This document shows, piece by piece, positions 33,201 through 47,600 of a stretch of DNA of 64,000 bases; the first letter of the stretch is position 1; every line of letters begins with the position of its first letter. The stretch comes from Saxidomus purpurata (lineage: Eukaryota > Mollusca > Bivalvia > Venerida > Veneridae): positions 15,374,192-15,438,191 of the forward strand of contig JAFMSR010000008.1 in NCBI GenBank assembly GCA_022818135.1, read 5' to 3'. The notes beneath the pieces were generated by a model. It did no database searches, was not told the DNA's origin, and worked only from the letters and a program-made list of their open reading frames with translations. The translations under genes were made by a program, and so were the position numbers.

Positions 33201-35832
33201 ATTAGTAATGAATTAAAAAATTTACCATCAGACGCAACAGTTTTACAGAAGATCGGAGCCGTATTTAAAGGTATTGGAGAAGGCATAGTGATGGTTATAA
33301 AAAATATTACTGACTTCTTTTCACTTGGATTTTTCAGTTTTGCTGAGACTTATGACAAAATTGACGAGCAGTATGAAAAAGATCACGCTTTACTCCACAA
33401 AATGTCCGATTACCACAATTACTTTAAAATCGAGAAAGAAGAAGACTCGCATGAAAAAATAATAGATTTTGCATCGGGAGAGGAATCTTGGAATGGTGGT
33501 AATATAGTTTTTCATTTATATGATGATAACATGGCCCGACTTCGAATGCAAAGCGTCGATGATAATGGTAAAGAACAAATATTGGACAAATACATACAAT
33601 TGGAAGAAGGTGCAGATGACATTGTTCTTGGAATAGGCGAGTCACATGATATCAGTTTTAAGAAACAATCAGCAAAAATATTTTGGTTTATTCCTGTGCA
33701 TTCAAGATACCTAATTAACAAAGTTAGGGGAGAAAGAGATACTTTGCATGGAACGTATTATGGAAATTCAAAAAACAATAAGTTCTTTACGATTCAGAAA
33801 CTTCCAGAAGACGTTCATCTCGAGTATTCTCTGACAGACTACTTCTACGAAATATATGGAGAGGATGGGGATGACTTATTTTATTTAGGTCCTCAAAAGT
33901 CGGTGGTAAATGGTGGTAATGGCCATGATACTTATATTATCCCATACTCGGGAGGCAGAACAGAAATAAACAATTATGCTGAGGATTTACTAGAAGACGT
34001 CCTTTTTTTCCAGGTCAATTTTGAACAGATACATGTCGACCGTAGTGGGAACGATCTGATACTAAAACACGGACATGATCACGATGTAACTATTAAGAGC
34101 TGGTATTCAGGACATAGAATGGGTCATTTAACGTTCAAAGCAAACAATGGTGTCATCTTTAATGTCACAATTGGAGTTCATGGACAAGCGTCTATCTTGC
34201 CATTAGCGGTTCTGATGTCAGGCGACAAAGAAGACCATACGATAGATGTGTCTAGAGGAATCTGGAAAAATGTTATTGCTGTAAGTGGATCCGATGGCTC
34301 CGATATTATTATTGCAAACGATAATAATAACTTGTTAAATGGAGGAAAGGGCTATAATACAATTGAAGGAGGGGCTGGAAGTGATACGTATCTAGTAAAT
34401 TCTGTTGGTATTTCTGATACTTCTGACTGGAATGTTGTCAACAATTTTGATCCGGAGATGACAGTCGATAAGGTAATATTTGACATGCCCTATGCGAACA
34501 TTGCCACAAACATTGCCGGCACAGATTTCCAGCTATATACAAACTCTAGGAATGGCCCAAAGGTGATAATGAAAAACTGGTTTTCTAGCGAGCATTACAG
34601 ACATATGCTATTTGTTACCAGTGATGATGTAATATTTAAACTTGCTGATGACAAAAACGATCCTGTTTTTCTTCATCCAATAATTCTAGATGCGTCAAAA
34701 GAGAAATCAAGAATTACGTTGGATGCCAGGAAAACATATTTTGAGAATGTAAGCACAATTATAGGTAGTGACTATAATGACATTATTGTTGGAAATGATG
34801 GTAATAATTACATAAAAGGTGGAAAAGGTTATGACAACGTGACTGGTGGGGAAGGCAGAGATGTTTATGTTATCGGCGAAGAAGATGTGGGTGATTTCAT
34901 CAATAACTTTGCAGAAGACAAAAAAGATGACTTGATACTTGCTGACTTTGATTACAATGATATAAAAGTGTATGTTTTTAATTCAGACGCGGTTCTTAAA
35001 GTCTCTGGTAGAGCGATTGTGACAATTATTGACTGGGCGAAGGGGGAAAACTGGAGACATATCACCGTTCGAACTATAGATGGTATCACTTTCAAACTCA
35101 GAAAAGACGAGAGGGCAGGAATCAAGAAATCTCCGATAGAGGTAGACAAATCAGGAAAATCTGAAAGGCAAAAAGTAAACACAGATGAAATGTCAATGAG
35201 CAATGTTGAGTATATTATTGGTTCAAATGCAACAGATTATCTGGTTGGAAACCAGTGTTCAAACAGAATAGACCCCAGTTTCGGTGGAGCGTATATGATG
35301 GCACTTGATGGTCATGATCAATATGTCATACATGATCACTATTATGGTCCGAATATTGTGAACAACTTCGCGAGGGACAATTTAACTGACACTATCAAAC
35401 TTCCATCATACTTTAGTGATATCAAGACAAATGTAAGTGATGATGACGTTATAATATCAGATGATACTAATCCAAGTTCTTCTGTTACTTTAATAAAATA
35501 CAAAACTGATTCTAATAGACGACATCTTGTCGTAAATACAGTGAAAGACGGAATAGTTTTTACGATTCCTCCATCACGGGATTTTCAACCAACACCTATA
35601 TCAATCGATAGAACAAACCAAGCACACAATCTCATTATCGACCTAAACAGTAATTCGTCATGGCAAGATGTGATAACTGTTGTAGGGACTAATGAACATT
35701 CAAATGTTATAAGAGGAAACTTCAATAATAACACCATCTCAGGCGGAAAACTTTCGGATACCCTTGAAGGTGGTAGCGGTAATGACGTCATCCGCGGAAA
35801 CGAGGGCGATGATTTTATAGATGGAGGAGATG
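30297..35832 (+). CDS. Gene 2 large exon (equivalent of exon 6)
   Basis: Acceptor TTTTCTGTTTAAG, better than in gene 1; donor GAGATG|GTTTGT. Differences from gene 1 are uneven: several sit together at about 31680-32080 (for example the GLAVTNLGYKRTQ stretch becomes GFAVTKLGYRPTQ) and again around 32870-33400, between and after the hydrophobic segments. The RTX part is more constant. One change replaces a cysteine by tyrosine after the pore-like region (EQCKK to EQYEK). Confidence 0.88.
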
Positions 35833-38800
35833 GTTTGTACCTTTCTTATTCGTTATCAATTGTATTTATACCGAATAGATCTGCGTGAAATAGTGTAGTT
35901 AAAATAAATTCATATGCATAGCCTACTGTAAAAAAATAAGTCCGTTCTCTAAGCCGAACAGTTTTCATCTGATATACACCAAACTTGCTGAACATGTTTG
36001 TAGGCGTAATGTCTTGGCAAAGTTTGATAACCAACCAAATCATCCTAGGCAGTTTTTTATTATGGCCTTTGAATTATCCAAAATTGGCCAAATTATCCTA
36101 GTCCGCTAAGTCGATCAGTTTTCATCTGGTGTTCACCAAACTTGCTGAAAATATTCGTGGGCATAATATTTAGGCTAAGTTCGATAACGCGCCAAATCGC
36201 TCTAGTCTTTTTGGATTATTATATCCCGCTAAAGGCGGAGGGATATTGTTTTGGCGTTGTCCGTCTGTCCGTCCGTCCTGAGCTATAACTAAGGAACCAC
36301 TGGATAGAATTTCATGAAGCTTAAAATAAATATACAGTAGCACCTTCAACTTTCGTCAAGATTGGCTTAGTATCTCCAGAGTAAGTGCACTTTAATTGTT
36401 AATTTCTTCTACATTCGTTATGAAAACATTTAAATTCTTTTCTCTGGAACTGGTTATCAAAATCAAATTGTAATTGGCTGAAATAATTTAATGATCACTC
36501 TTTATAATATCCACACCCTGCCCCTGTTTTTTTCTTTTGTTGTTGTTAGAGGGGGTGTAGCGCTTTTCTTAAATATTCTATATAGAAACTCAAGAATCTA
36601 TTTTCTGTAACTTCTAGTGCTGATTTAATTTTACTTACAACAACTAGGTTCTGTATGACTGTAAGATGCAGACAAAATAATGACCCCTAAGAAATGAGGT
36701 CCCAATGGAGTTGTGAAGTCTTGTCAGATTTTATTTCGGCACGAATGATCATTTTTCTATTCTCTAACAACGGAACATTTAGAAACTAGATTTTAACAGA
36801 AATGAGGCCATTAAGGGGATGTTGTGCTTTTCTTACGTAATTATACTATATAGAAACTTAAAAATTCTTGTCTGTATTTTGAGGGATGCACTTTAGTTAG
36901 ATTGGAGAAAAAATGAAAATGGAGATGAGGCAGCAATAGGGTTGTGAAATTTTTAAAATGCTTATTTTTTCTGAAAAGGCTTGTCAGAATTTGATTTTGT
37001 TTTGCACAGATAATCAGCTTTGTATTCTCTAAAAATGGGAATTGAGAAACTGGATTTTTTTACAGAAATGAGGCCCTTAAGGGGATGTACAATGTAGTGC
37101 TTTTCGTACATAATTATTCTATATTGAAACTTGAATTCTTGTTCAGTCTGTAACTAGTAGTATTGATTTCATGTAACTTACAACAACTCAGTTCTTTATG
37201 ACTCTAACTCTAGACCCTAGAAAAAATATCCCCTTGGAGATGAGGCAGCAGTGGGGTGATGAAATTATAAAAAGAATCTGAAACAGACAAACCAATACAC
37301 CTTCCAATTGTTTTTTCCAGTTATTTGTAGCCCTTGAATTATTCAAAAACAATTTTCATCCGATCTTCACCAAACTTGCTGAACACGGTTGTGGGCACAA
37401 TGTCTGGGCCAAGTGCAAAAACCAGACAAATCGCCACCGGCACTTTTGGATTATGGCCCTTGAATCATCGAAAAAAAATGATGATATTAGCCTTATCTGC
37501 TCTATAGTTCAATTTTTTTCCACAAAACTTATGAACTGCCATATACTGAGTTATGCTTACAGGGAAATTGAGTCGAATCGAGCAGAAAAAACAAAACGAA
37601 TCGAATGCACTAGCGGTATCCATAAATGCTAAAAGGAAAACATGAATGGTCATGTAGTAGGCTACACATAATCGGACTATTCCGCGTATATTTGGCAGTT
37701 AAACACTTACCTAATCGATGTCTTTTGAAGCTTCTTGTATCTTGCATCATGTTATAAACTTGTAGAAGTTTAATGTCAATAGTCCTTTTAATTTTCTATT
37801 CTTTAAAACAAGATGTTAAGCTTCGCCAAATACATAAAGGAACAATTTTGATAACATGTCTATCATTTAGTATTAAAACCGTCAATGAAACCAATGCCCT
37901 ACGTGTCAACAAACTCACCATCTGTGTTGTTACCCATCCCCCCCCCCACACACACACCGCCTTGGTGGAGGGGATATGGTAATGGGCGTCCGTCCGTCCG
38001 TCCGTCCGCCACACTTTTGCCCGAAGCATAACTATGAAAGTACTCAAGGGAATATTTATTTATACTTTACACACAGACAGAGGACATTGAGATGAAGAGT
38101 AGTGCTTCGAACCATATCTCTACATTTCTCAATTTTTGAATTACCTTCGTTTCTTACATATTCTTGATTTTTCCTGTCTGGAGCATAACTCAAAAAGTAC
38201 ATGTCGCTTGTTTCAAATTGCAAACACTGCATGATTCAAACATCAACTAGAAATGTTTTTTCGAAGCCTTTAAACAATGGTAGTTTAGAAGGATAGGACT
38301 TTTGCAGTATTGTTCCGAGCAAGTATATTATATAAAGGGAGATAATTTAAAGAAGGGGTAAAGTAGATTAATGGTTCTTGATCACTGCACTGCATAAACT
38401 CCCCACAGCGATTTGATTGGGTGAGCTCCGCTCTCAAATTACTCCCCGCTCTCAAATTATTGTATGCTGTAAGGGGAAGTAACGGCTGTGTGGAGTTTGT
38501 TCGTCTCAATGCTATTAATGTGTGTTGTATCGTATCGTATATTAAGGCTTTATCGTTGGTACCGGTTTCCCATATGACCAACGCCCCCAGAAGACGTTAG
38601 TTATTTTAGGTTTCGGAGGATAGTGCAAGATACAGAAAGCGTCACGATTCCAGAGACACCCCTTGTTCTTATACATGCCTGGTGTATAGCACCCATACAT
38701 GGGACCTCAGTTTTAGTCTCATCCGAAAGACTGTTAGTAATTTTAGTTGGTCAGCCCCGGGAATCGAACCCGCTACCCCGAGATTACAAGTCTCGTGCTC

Positions 38801-40615
38801 TACCGATTGAGCTATCCGGGCTGACTATGTGTGTTGTATCAATTTAATACCTTAAATACTTTTCGAGTTATGCTCCGGACAAACATACCACATATTTGCA
38901 CTGGTGTAAGGTAAAGTTAGAGAATTTAATCACCGCACTCCAACTCATTGTATTATATCAATGTGTGTAGTCTGAACGTAATACGTTTTTAGTTGTACTC
39001 CGGACAATTGTATTTCATAAAGGGTGGTAATAAAAGAATGGGGTCAGTTAGAGTAATAAATCTTAGTCACGACACTTCCTCTCAATTACCTCTATCAATT
39101 ATGAGGAGTATCAAGTCAAACCTGTATGTATTTTTCGAGTCATACTTCAGCCAAGCTTTTTACATAAATGGGGATAATTCAAATCGAGAAGTAATGGTTC
39201 CTTCTCACTGCACTTCCTCTCGGTGACCTCTAACATTGTTAGAAGTATGAACTCAATCCCTTCTAGTAGTTTCCGAGTTCTGCTCCATACAAACATTGGT
39301 AAATTGTGTCCTTAAAACATGGGAAAATGAAGATAACTCAACAGGCAAGTATCCAAGAGTTCATAACTTAACATTGGCATCTATCAATGCTTCATTCAAT
39401 GCTTTCCAGTAGTTGCCGAGTTCTGCTGCGGACAAAATGTCATCGAAGAAGAAGAATAATGATAAAAAATAAAAGTAAGAAGGAGAAAAACTACAAATTC
39501 ACTACAAAATAAAGTAATAACGCTAAAATTCAGTGACGTGCTGCATACCGTAATTATGTATTTCCCAAAATATGGGGACATAAGTTTGCCCGTCTACTTG
39601 CCCGGTCGTCTGTCACAAATTTTATGTTGACGATTTTACAATAAATTGGGGGAAACCCTATACAAAATGTATCTATAAAAGGTGCAGAGCATGTGTACTA
39701 AAACCAGCTTGGTTGAAGGTCGCACGGATCAGAATTCAAGCTGCCGTATCTCGTGTCTGTTTTGTCTTGCCTCTTTAAGGGCTTTGAAATACAAATAGCG
39801 ACCTATGTATCAGTATCAAAATAAACATTCTTGTTTGTAATATAGGTGATGATACGTTAGCGGGTGGTGCTGGGGACGATTGGATCGATGGCGGAATGGG
39901 CAATGACATTATATACCCTGGTCCCGGAGGAGATAACGTAAAAGGTGGTCCGGGATTCGACGTTATTGTTGTTTTTGGAGATGCCGACAACATGAGTGGC
40001 GTGTTTGTCGATTTACTAAATGGGCATGGTTACAGAGGAGACGCACATGGAGATATATATGTAAGTGTGGAAGGGGTTATCGGAGGTTTCTATAGCGATA
40101 TTCTGGTGGGGGATCATTTTGATAACTATCTTGATGGTGAAGAAGGAAACGATGTTTTATTCCCGCTTGATGGCAAAGACATACTTGAAGGCGGTGAAGG
40201 AAAAGATATGTATGACATTGGTGATTCTAGAGGGGAAAAGGTCATAAGAAATATGGCGGACGATGAAGTTATGGACTACATGAATTTGAAATCATACGAA
40301 ATAGAATCGATTTATCTTGAAAAACGTTCAGACGACATTGTTCTGCATGTTGGTGTAGTTTTGAACGGGTCTTTTTGCTCAGCGTTAAACACCGGCCCAT
40401 ACCATATTGAGCGATGGTACAAAGGCGGCAAGTTTCAACATATAACTGTTCAGCTTGCAGACGGTGACTTAGTCTTGGATAAGTTCAGGACTGGTGGTGT
40501 AGGCGTTAACGCTGAAAACCCAGATAGCGGACGGCGGAAAGAAAAATGTGATCGTCTGCTGTCTATTACCGATACAGCGTATGACTACGTTTATGACTAC
40601 TATGAAGAAATCTAA
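30297..40615 (+). CDS. Gene 2: second toxin-like copy, 5' exons lost in gap
   Basis: Two exons are visible: 30297-35832 and 39846-40615, with the same splice sites, phases and lengths (5536 and 770 nt) as exons 6 and 7 of gene 1. There are no frameshifts or early stops. By eye about 66 of about 1845 residues differ in the large exon and two in the last. The GHG histidine and SLVGC cysteine are kept, as are the pore-like segments and all RTX clusters. The exons for the signal peptide and protease start are not in the window. The open frame's first ATG, at 30330, is internal and downstream of the catalytic histidine. It may instead be an allele of gene 1 joined by the assembler. Confidence 0.82.
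35833..39845. other. Intron 6 of gene 2, repeat-filled
   Basis: Same order of repeats as in gene 1: CACCAAACTTGCTGAA units (35950-36220, 37365-37460), CCCGCTAAAGGCGGAG/GTCC element (36230-36280), CCCACAC/GTCC fragment (37935-38090), degenerate array (about 38170-39430) with the SINE. GTCC unit numbers differ from gene 1. Confidence 0.8.
38623..38826 (-). mobile_element. tRNA-derived SINE, Thr(UGU)-like head (B2)
   Basis: Duplicate of the element at 19389-19592, with the same A box, anticodon loop CTTGTAA and B box. Only about one base differs over 200. It arrived before the B duplication. Confidence 0.75.
39846..40615 (+). CDS. Gene 2 last exon (equivalent of exon 7)
   Basis: Acceptor TTTGTAATATAG, phase 1. 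It encodes the last RTX turns, the final W/H module tail and the tyrosine-rich end, with a TAA stop. Two residues differ from gene 1 (DLVLH to DIVLH, and KSGKF to KGGKF). The near identity is closer than in the large exon, which could reflect recent gene conversion or stronger constraint. Confidence 0.88.
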
Positions 40616-41056
40616 GGAGTTTCTTACTTGTTAACAGAAAAGCTTTACTCAAACCAAGATATGACATTCAGTATATTTAATCAAAGCTACGTTGGCGTTG
40701 AAGGTCTCATAAGGCGATATCCTCTCCCACCTACCGTCACGTTGCCATAAAGCTTTGAATTGTATTTTTGTTGTATTTAGAAATACTGTGAACCTTCTTT
40801 AATGCAATGGAGCTTGTAGACTAGATGTTTTATGAATATACCTTTTTTTCTTTTCTTTTTGCAAGTTTCATCATTTTTCGTCAAAGTTTACTACATTTAC
40901 AATACTGATTTGGGTAATAGTGAAAGATTGAATGTTAAAGAATGTAGATGGTTTACTCTCCTATCCATGTTTATAGGGAGTCTTCTTTACTAAGTTATAT
41001 AACTAACATCAAAACACCAAAATTACATTGTTGTGTTTGCGTCGACTGTTGTACAG

Positions 41057-41062
41057 AATAAA
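41057..41062 (+). terminator. Polyadenylation signal of gene 2
   Basis: AATAAA at the same relative place as in gene 1, 441 bases past the stop. Confidence 0.6.
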
Positions 41063-42615
41063 GGAAATATATATCAAAATCTCTCCGTAAGTATTCTTCT
41101 TAACTCATTTTAGCGATACAGTTATCCGCAAGAATTACAGTACAGAGCCGTTCAAATATGGGAATCCCCAATTCCGAAGACATACTTGTTTATATGATAG
41201 GATATTCTTTATCACCACACGTGATAGGAGAAATCCCATAAGAGTGCCTTGCACATGCGCAGATCATAGGTTTGTACATGGTTATTCTAAGCAGACCAGA
41301 CAACAATTTGTCTTACATATATTTTAATTTCATGTTCTTCACAATTGAAAACAAGAAATAATTCACAATAAAATTGTACACGTTTATTTTTTTTACATAT
41401 TCGTGCAAAATATTTTGGATATATATGTGTTAATATTTTATTAATCAATTTTATAAACCACGTGCAATTCATTAATGGCGGATTGAAATTCTGCGTTTGA
41501 TTTTGTGGTTACAATTTTCAGCAAGTCTAAAAACGGACAGACTAAAGAAAAAGGTCCGGGAAAGGTAAAAGTTCGAAAGAGATAAATATAAAACATGTGT
41601 CATTCAATTATGACAGTAATCTTTCAAACAAAGGGATCAGTTCCACTGTTGCCAATGAAAATAATTGTTCTTATGTATCATAATCGCAAACAAGAAGTAC
41701 AATTACTAATTTAACAACATCTGTTATGGCGGAGTTGTCCAAAGTTATGACGGGGACTTTTAATCAAATGATTCAGATTTCTCATTGTTCAATATAGATA
41801 TAAGGTATTAAGTAATAATCGTTTCAACATCGTTAACTTATAATAGCAAGTACATTTTAACCAACAAGAAATGAAAAATGTAGTTTTTTGTCAGTAAATG
41901 TGGTTTATCACTATAGGAGAAAATGAAATTTCTTTCAAAACATTTTGTTCTTTCCTTTTATGGATGCAAAAATAAGATAGTTTTGCGCTAGCTTTAGCAA
42001 TCCTGCAACAAATTTGTTACAAAACACCAAATAGCCCCAGGCTAAAATAATGTGCACTTGCGGGATAATCCGAGGATTTCCGTTCATTTCCGGATGCATA
42101 CGAATTCAGTGTCAGCCTCGGTGAACGATAGCAAAATCCGATATCGATTTTTCAAATGAAATCTCTGATGGGTCTATCTGCCATATTTGTGCTATATCCG
42201 GCTAATTATTCGTCAAATCTTAAACTTGTGAATGAAGCTTAGTTAGTTTAAACATAATTTATTGCCAATAATATACATATCAAAATGGTTTGGGCCACAA
42301 GTGCTTACCACATTATAAAACGGCCCTCCCCAATATATAATAATTACAAAAGAAGCATTGTGGCTACATATATAAACATTTACAATGTATCATTATATTG
42401 TTACTGAATGAAAATAAAAAAACATTGTATCACATAATTATGCCCGCGATGCCCGCGCCCAGTGTGCGACCCGAAAACCTTCAAAAATTAAACTACTGTT
42501 TCGCGCTAAAAACCTAACCTGAAGCTTAGTTAGAATCATGTTGAAATACTTTTCACAACGCATTAAAAAGAGACAGAGCCTAAAACCGGATGTATTTTTA
42601 AATAACTGAAAACCT
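41063..42615. other. Downstream flank of gene 2, no firm gene
   Basis: Matches 21824-23390 with small indels. The lysine- and serine-rich open stretch of B1 is shifted here by a one-base loss near 41570. Nothing else recognised. Confidence 0.5.
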
Positions 42616-42985
42616 ATAGGGGGTGACATTTATGAATTATACAAACGCGCTAAAAAGCGACTTCCGGAGAAACTTGCGTGCAGCTGGACGACGGTACGAA
42701 CGAGAAGAATTTGAGAGAATAGACAAACTTTATAAACTCGATCAGAAAGGCTTTTGGATAGTACAAAATTCCAAAAAGAACAAGTTGAAAGAAGTGCTAC
42801 GAACTTGAATTTAACGGTGAGCCGGATGGGTACCACGTTGGATGACATTCTTTCAAGCTGGAATACAAATTTCAGTCATTTTTATTCGTTTTCCATCGAC
42901 ACAGGCTTTGATAATGATTTCAAAACAGAAGTTGGAAAGTCAGTGAACAAATGTTTTGATCCAAAAAATTGCAAATCCGAAAAAA
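42616..42985 (+). pseudogene. LINE remnant before the reverse transcriptase (B2)
   Basis: The frame from 42623 encodes SDFRRNLRAAGRRYEREEFE and KLDQKGFWIVQNSKK; a shift then leads to DILSSWNTNFSHFYSF and TGFDNDFKTEVGKSVNK. It reads better than the B1 copy, which lacks a few bases in the first and second parts. This is the linker region of a non-LTR element. The array at 43051 follows. Confidence 0.65.
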
Positions 42986-43050
42986 GAAAAAAACACGTGT
43001 GTCCGCGATATTTGCTGATATATGGCAGACAATTTACTATTTAATAAAAA

Positions 43051-43935
43051 AGAGATATCTCTCTGATTTCATAGAGATATCTCCTATTCAGGTGGAGATA
43101 TCTCTTAAAGTCAGAGATATCTCTGTAAATTAGGTGATATCTTTCTTTCAATAGAGATATTTCTACTGTTTTGAAAGATATCTCTTAATAATAAAGAGAT
43201 ATATCTCAATGTAATAGAGATATCCCTCTGTCGTATGGAGATATCTCCTCTACTTCAAAAAAAATTTCTGTGAAAAGATGTCTGTTTACAACAGAGATAT
43301 ACCTCTTAAATTTGGAAAGATATATATGTACTTCCGAGAGATATCTTTCAAAAATAGAAGGATATCTTTCAAATTGTGTTAAACAGATAATTAGAAGAGA
43401 TATCTCTTAAGTTCAGGAGATATCTTTCTGTGATATAAAGATATATCTCAACGTGAAAGAGGTATCAAAATCAAATATATTTCTTTGAAATTAGAGAGAT
43501 ATCTCTTCTACAATTTTATCAACAAAGAACTATTTTTCTGATGTCAGTCAGATATCTCCTAAAATAGGGGAGGTATCTCTTACATTCAGGGATATCTCTG
43601 CAAGTAAGGAGATACCCTTATTTCAATAGAGATATCACGCCTGTTTTGGAAGATATCTCCCAATACTAAAGAGATATATCTCCTACTGCAAAAAGATATC
43701 TCTGAAAAAGAGATATCTGTTTAAAATAGAGACATATCTCTTAAACTTAGAGATATGTTATGTAGCTTGGAGAGATATCTCTGAAAGGTAGAAAAATATC
43801 TCTTAAATGATGTTAAAAAGATGTCTCTGTAAGTAGATGAGATATCTCTTAATGTCTAGGTGATATCTTTCTGTAATTCAAAGATATCTCTCAGCATGAA
43901 AGAGATATCTCTATTAAAAGGAAAGATATCTCTTT
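43051..43935. repeat. Palindromic AGAGATATCTCT array (B2)
   Basis: Same organisation as the array at 23795-24735. Individual palindromes differ between copies: some broken cores in B1 are intact here (GGAGATATCTCC at about 43237 against GGAGATAACTCC) and the reverse also occurs. It lacks the AT-rich insertion seen in B1 at about 24460-24510. Confidence 0.95.
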
Positions 43936-43974
43936 GATATTGGAAAGTTGTCTCGTTTTGGAATAAATAGTAAA

Positions 43975-44365
43975 ATGTCTTGCGATACTGATGAATTTGC
44001 CAAAATTCTGAACGATCTTCCAGATAACAAAAGCGGGTCAATTGACAGTGTAACAAATGGACATTTGAAATTCGGCGGCAGAGTGCTAGTTGAGTCCTTG
44101 TTACGACTTTTTAACCAAATCATAGATCAAGAATACATTCCCACTAACTTTAAGACAAGGAGGTTAAACAGTTACGCTACATAATGACAAAGGAAAGTCT
44201 CTCAAGGACCATTATAACTACAGAGCTATATCGAATCTCCCTGTTGTTTCAAACGTTTTCGAAAAGATCATTTTAAGTCGTCTGGAAAGTTTGTGCCTTG
44301 AAATAAACGATCTTCAGCATGGCTTCTAGAAACTGAAAAACTGTAAAATGTTGTCTTTCTTACTT
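43975..44365 (+). pseudogene. LINE reverse transcriptase fragment (B2)
   Basis: Near-identical duplicate of 24772-25165: KILNDLPDNKSGSIDS, GHLKFGG, then a frame change and NYRAISNLPVVSNVFEKI. Ends at a stop after HGF. Dead. Confidence 0.8.
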
Positions 44366-44686
44366 TCTTTGTCGCAGTCGTTTAATACAATGCAGGGAAC
44401 AAGACAAAGAAGTTATGTGCTCCCGTTTACTACACTGACTACCTTAACGAACTACTTAAACACCCAACTGGAATATAAAAGCCGGCACCGGTTTCACGAA
44501 AATACTTAAGTTAATTACTGTACTTCAACTCAACTTCTTACTCAATTTCTGACTTAAGCTGAGCATAATTTTTAAGTGTGTTTCACGAAAAATTAGCGAA
44601 CTCAGACAACGTCCTCAAACTTAAGTTAAGCTTAGTAATTTGAGGAAGCTCAAGGGTTTCCTCAAGTTTGAGGAAGCTGCTCAAAT

Positions 44687-47600
44687 ATGGCCGACTTGAA
44701 TCGACGCATTCGAAGATACCGGCGTTTTCGTCGACGGGAGGGTGTTGGCCGTGTCTTCAAAGACAGAAACAATCCATTAGAATATTTATCTATGGATGAG
44801 GTTCGAGATAGGTATAGGTTTCCGCCTGATTCAATCTACGAGTTGTTAGAAACTATTTTTGTGAAACTGGATCGTCCAACTCGAAGATCTTCACCAAAAC
44901 CACCTCTGCTATCTGTGTTGGTAACGCTGCAGTTTTTTTGCCTCTGGTGCGAATTACATACTCATTGGGGACCTACATGGAATCTCAAAATCTTGTGTGC
45001 AGAGCTGTGAGAGTTACTACTGTAGCAATAGCTTCTCTTCTGCAAAGATACATAAAAATGCCGAGCAGTAATAATCTACCTCTATTGCAGAAAGAATTTT
45101 ACAATATAGCGAGTAAGTATGAAATCTGATTGGTCACTATGTAAACACATAGGTAACAACAGCTCAAGGGAAGTAACTGCATTGTGTTTATTTATGGCGA
45201 ATTGAATAGAATAGAATATTTGTATTGTGCCCAATTGCCCATCTTCACAGCTATTATGGCAAAGGAAGAATATTATATATATTCTATAACAGCTTAGCAT
45301 GACATTATTCAAATAGCTAGAATCTTTTAATTAAAAGATAGTTTGTGTTTAAAGCTGAATGAAGTACTGTCATCGCAGAGACAGGTTAATATGGTATAGA
45401 CGAAAATATAAAAACCTACTGCAGCATACCCTATATACTGTTCATGTAGGAGTGTTTGAAGGGCGTGGATCATTGTTTAATTTTACATTCATCGGCTTCG
45501 CAGTATTTTATTGCAAGAGGAAGCATACGTTATCTAAACGAATATATTATTAACTACTTATTAAAAAACTAGAAAAAATAAATCTTTCATTTCATGCGCA
45601 TTTTTCCTAGGTAAAATGTATTTCGACTTATTTCATCTGTATATATACATGTACCTCCGTCAAGTGAAATAAATCTTACATGAAATAGAATAGCTTTAAA
45701 CTATTTGGCGAAATTTTACAGTTTCAATTGCCAAAACGTGCTGTAAGATAATTTAGAATGCTGAGAATCGCACAATTTCATGGACAATTTTGTAAACCTT
45801 TCTCCGCCGAGAGAAGACACAACTGCCGCAACCGCCACCCCACCACAGGTGTCTGTCAAAATATTTTGCAGAAAAATTACCTAACTATGCTATAGTGTGT
45901 TGAACATGATAGCATATACAGTTCATTTTTGTCCAAAATGAGTTTGATACCGGTCTTTGTGCATCCAACCAACTAGTGCACTGTTTTGTTTGTTTCTCGG
46001 GGTGAACATCCTCCTAAAACGTATTTTAGTTATTTCTAAAGGCGGATATTTTCCCTATCCATCCTCCTTAAAATATCAAATCTATAATAGAACATATTTT
46101 TGTTTTAATAACTGGTAATTTTCGTAAATACAGAGACGATGCCGGTAACAGACTACGAGGGCAGTTCAACGGTGCTCTTGTCACGAATATCCCAACATTT
46201 ATGAAACCCTTATCGCAACCACTGCATACGTTCGTCCGTCAATGTCGAAGAATAACGATAAAATAAATGCAAGTGTGTAGTCAGTTTCTTTTTTTATGTA
46301 AAATTTTGGTATTTTTCACAATTCATTGAGAAAGCGCTATAAGCTGTCATGAGGCTTCGCCTAACACACCCTGGCCAATGAAAACGGCCCCTTAGAAAAA
46401 ACAGGATCTGATCATGTTATGTAGCAATTTCAGAAACTTAGGTTGAGCGACAATTTTAAACAACCCGTCTACATGGCTATATATACTTTTATTTCATTTC
46501 TATACACCGATAATTCAATTAAAATTTCTTTCACTGTTCGTGTTAACAGGATTTCCAAACGTAACAGGAGTTATAGACTGCACGCATGTGAGGATACAGC
46601 CACCTTCCTTGAACGAACCTGACTATGTAAATCGAAAAAGATTTCATTCAATAGATGTACAGGTAACGTTTTACATGTTTATTAGCTGTTAGTATTAGTA
46701 TAACATAATTTTTCTACTCTTTGTATATAGAGACAAAATCGTGAGTCATATTAGAATATATTATAACATCTGTTAAAATTAGAGACGTGTTTTTGTAGTG
46801 GTATTTCTATAAAAACTAAATGTAATGATTCTACAAAATTTCTCAACTCTTTGAATGTAGTAGATCGTCTTCATTATTTAATGATATCATTAATTTATCA
46901 CCACGAAATAACGAAAATATATTATCCTTTTACATAATGTTACAGGCAGTTTGGGACGCACAATTTCGAATAATAAATCTTGTGGCTAAGTGGCCCTGGA
47001 GCGTCCACGACAGTATAGTATTTAGGGTGTCTCAGTTATGTCGGCATTTGGAGACAGGTAAGACTTAAATAAATTGTGCATATATACTTTCATTTCAAAG
47101 TTACAGAATCGACATTTACTTTGTGGTTGACTGTATAAACATTTATTCGCGTAGTTAAGTGGATGGTCCTCCCATTCTGCAACTTCTTTGGGATAGCATA
47201 TAACACATTGAAATCAACTCCTATCCTTAAAAATGTTGAAGCCGTTTCTCTTGGTTTAACCAAATATCTCAACTTCATTAGGTTCATTTTTTACATGAAG
47301 ACGATCTTAAGAACCACAAGAACAGAAACATATCTTTCATATCATGGATATTGTCGATAGAAGCGTTCGAACCCGTCACACTTAATCAGCGAGAGGTTAC
47401 ATACCCATGACTAAGGAGATGCATTATAACTTTTTGTCATGGTCGTTATATAGTAGTTACATTAGACATAATAAAAGTAATGAACTCATAAACGATATAC
47501 AAATTGATAATTTCAGAACTTATCCTTCGTGTATCTGTTTTAGTTGAATTTCGATTGCAGGACATGTTAATGGTATTTTGCTTGGTTCGTATTTAATGAC

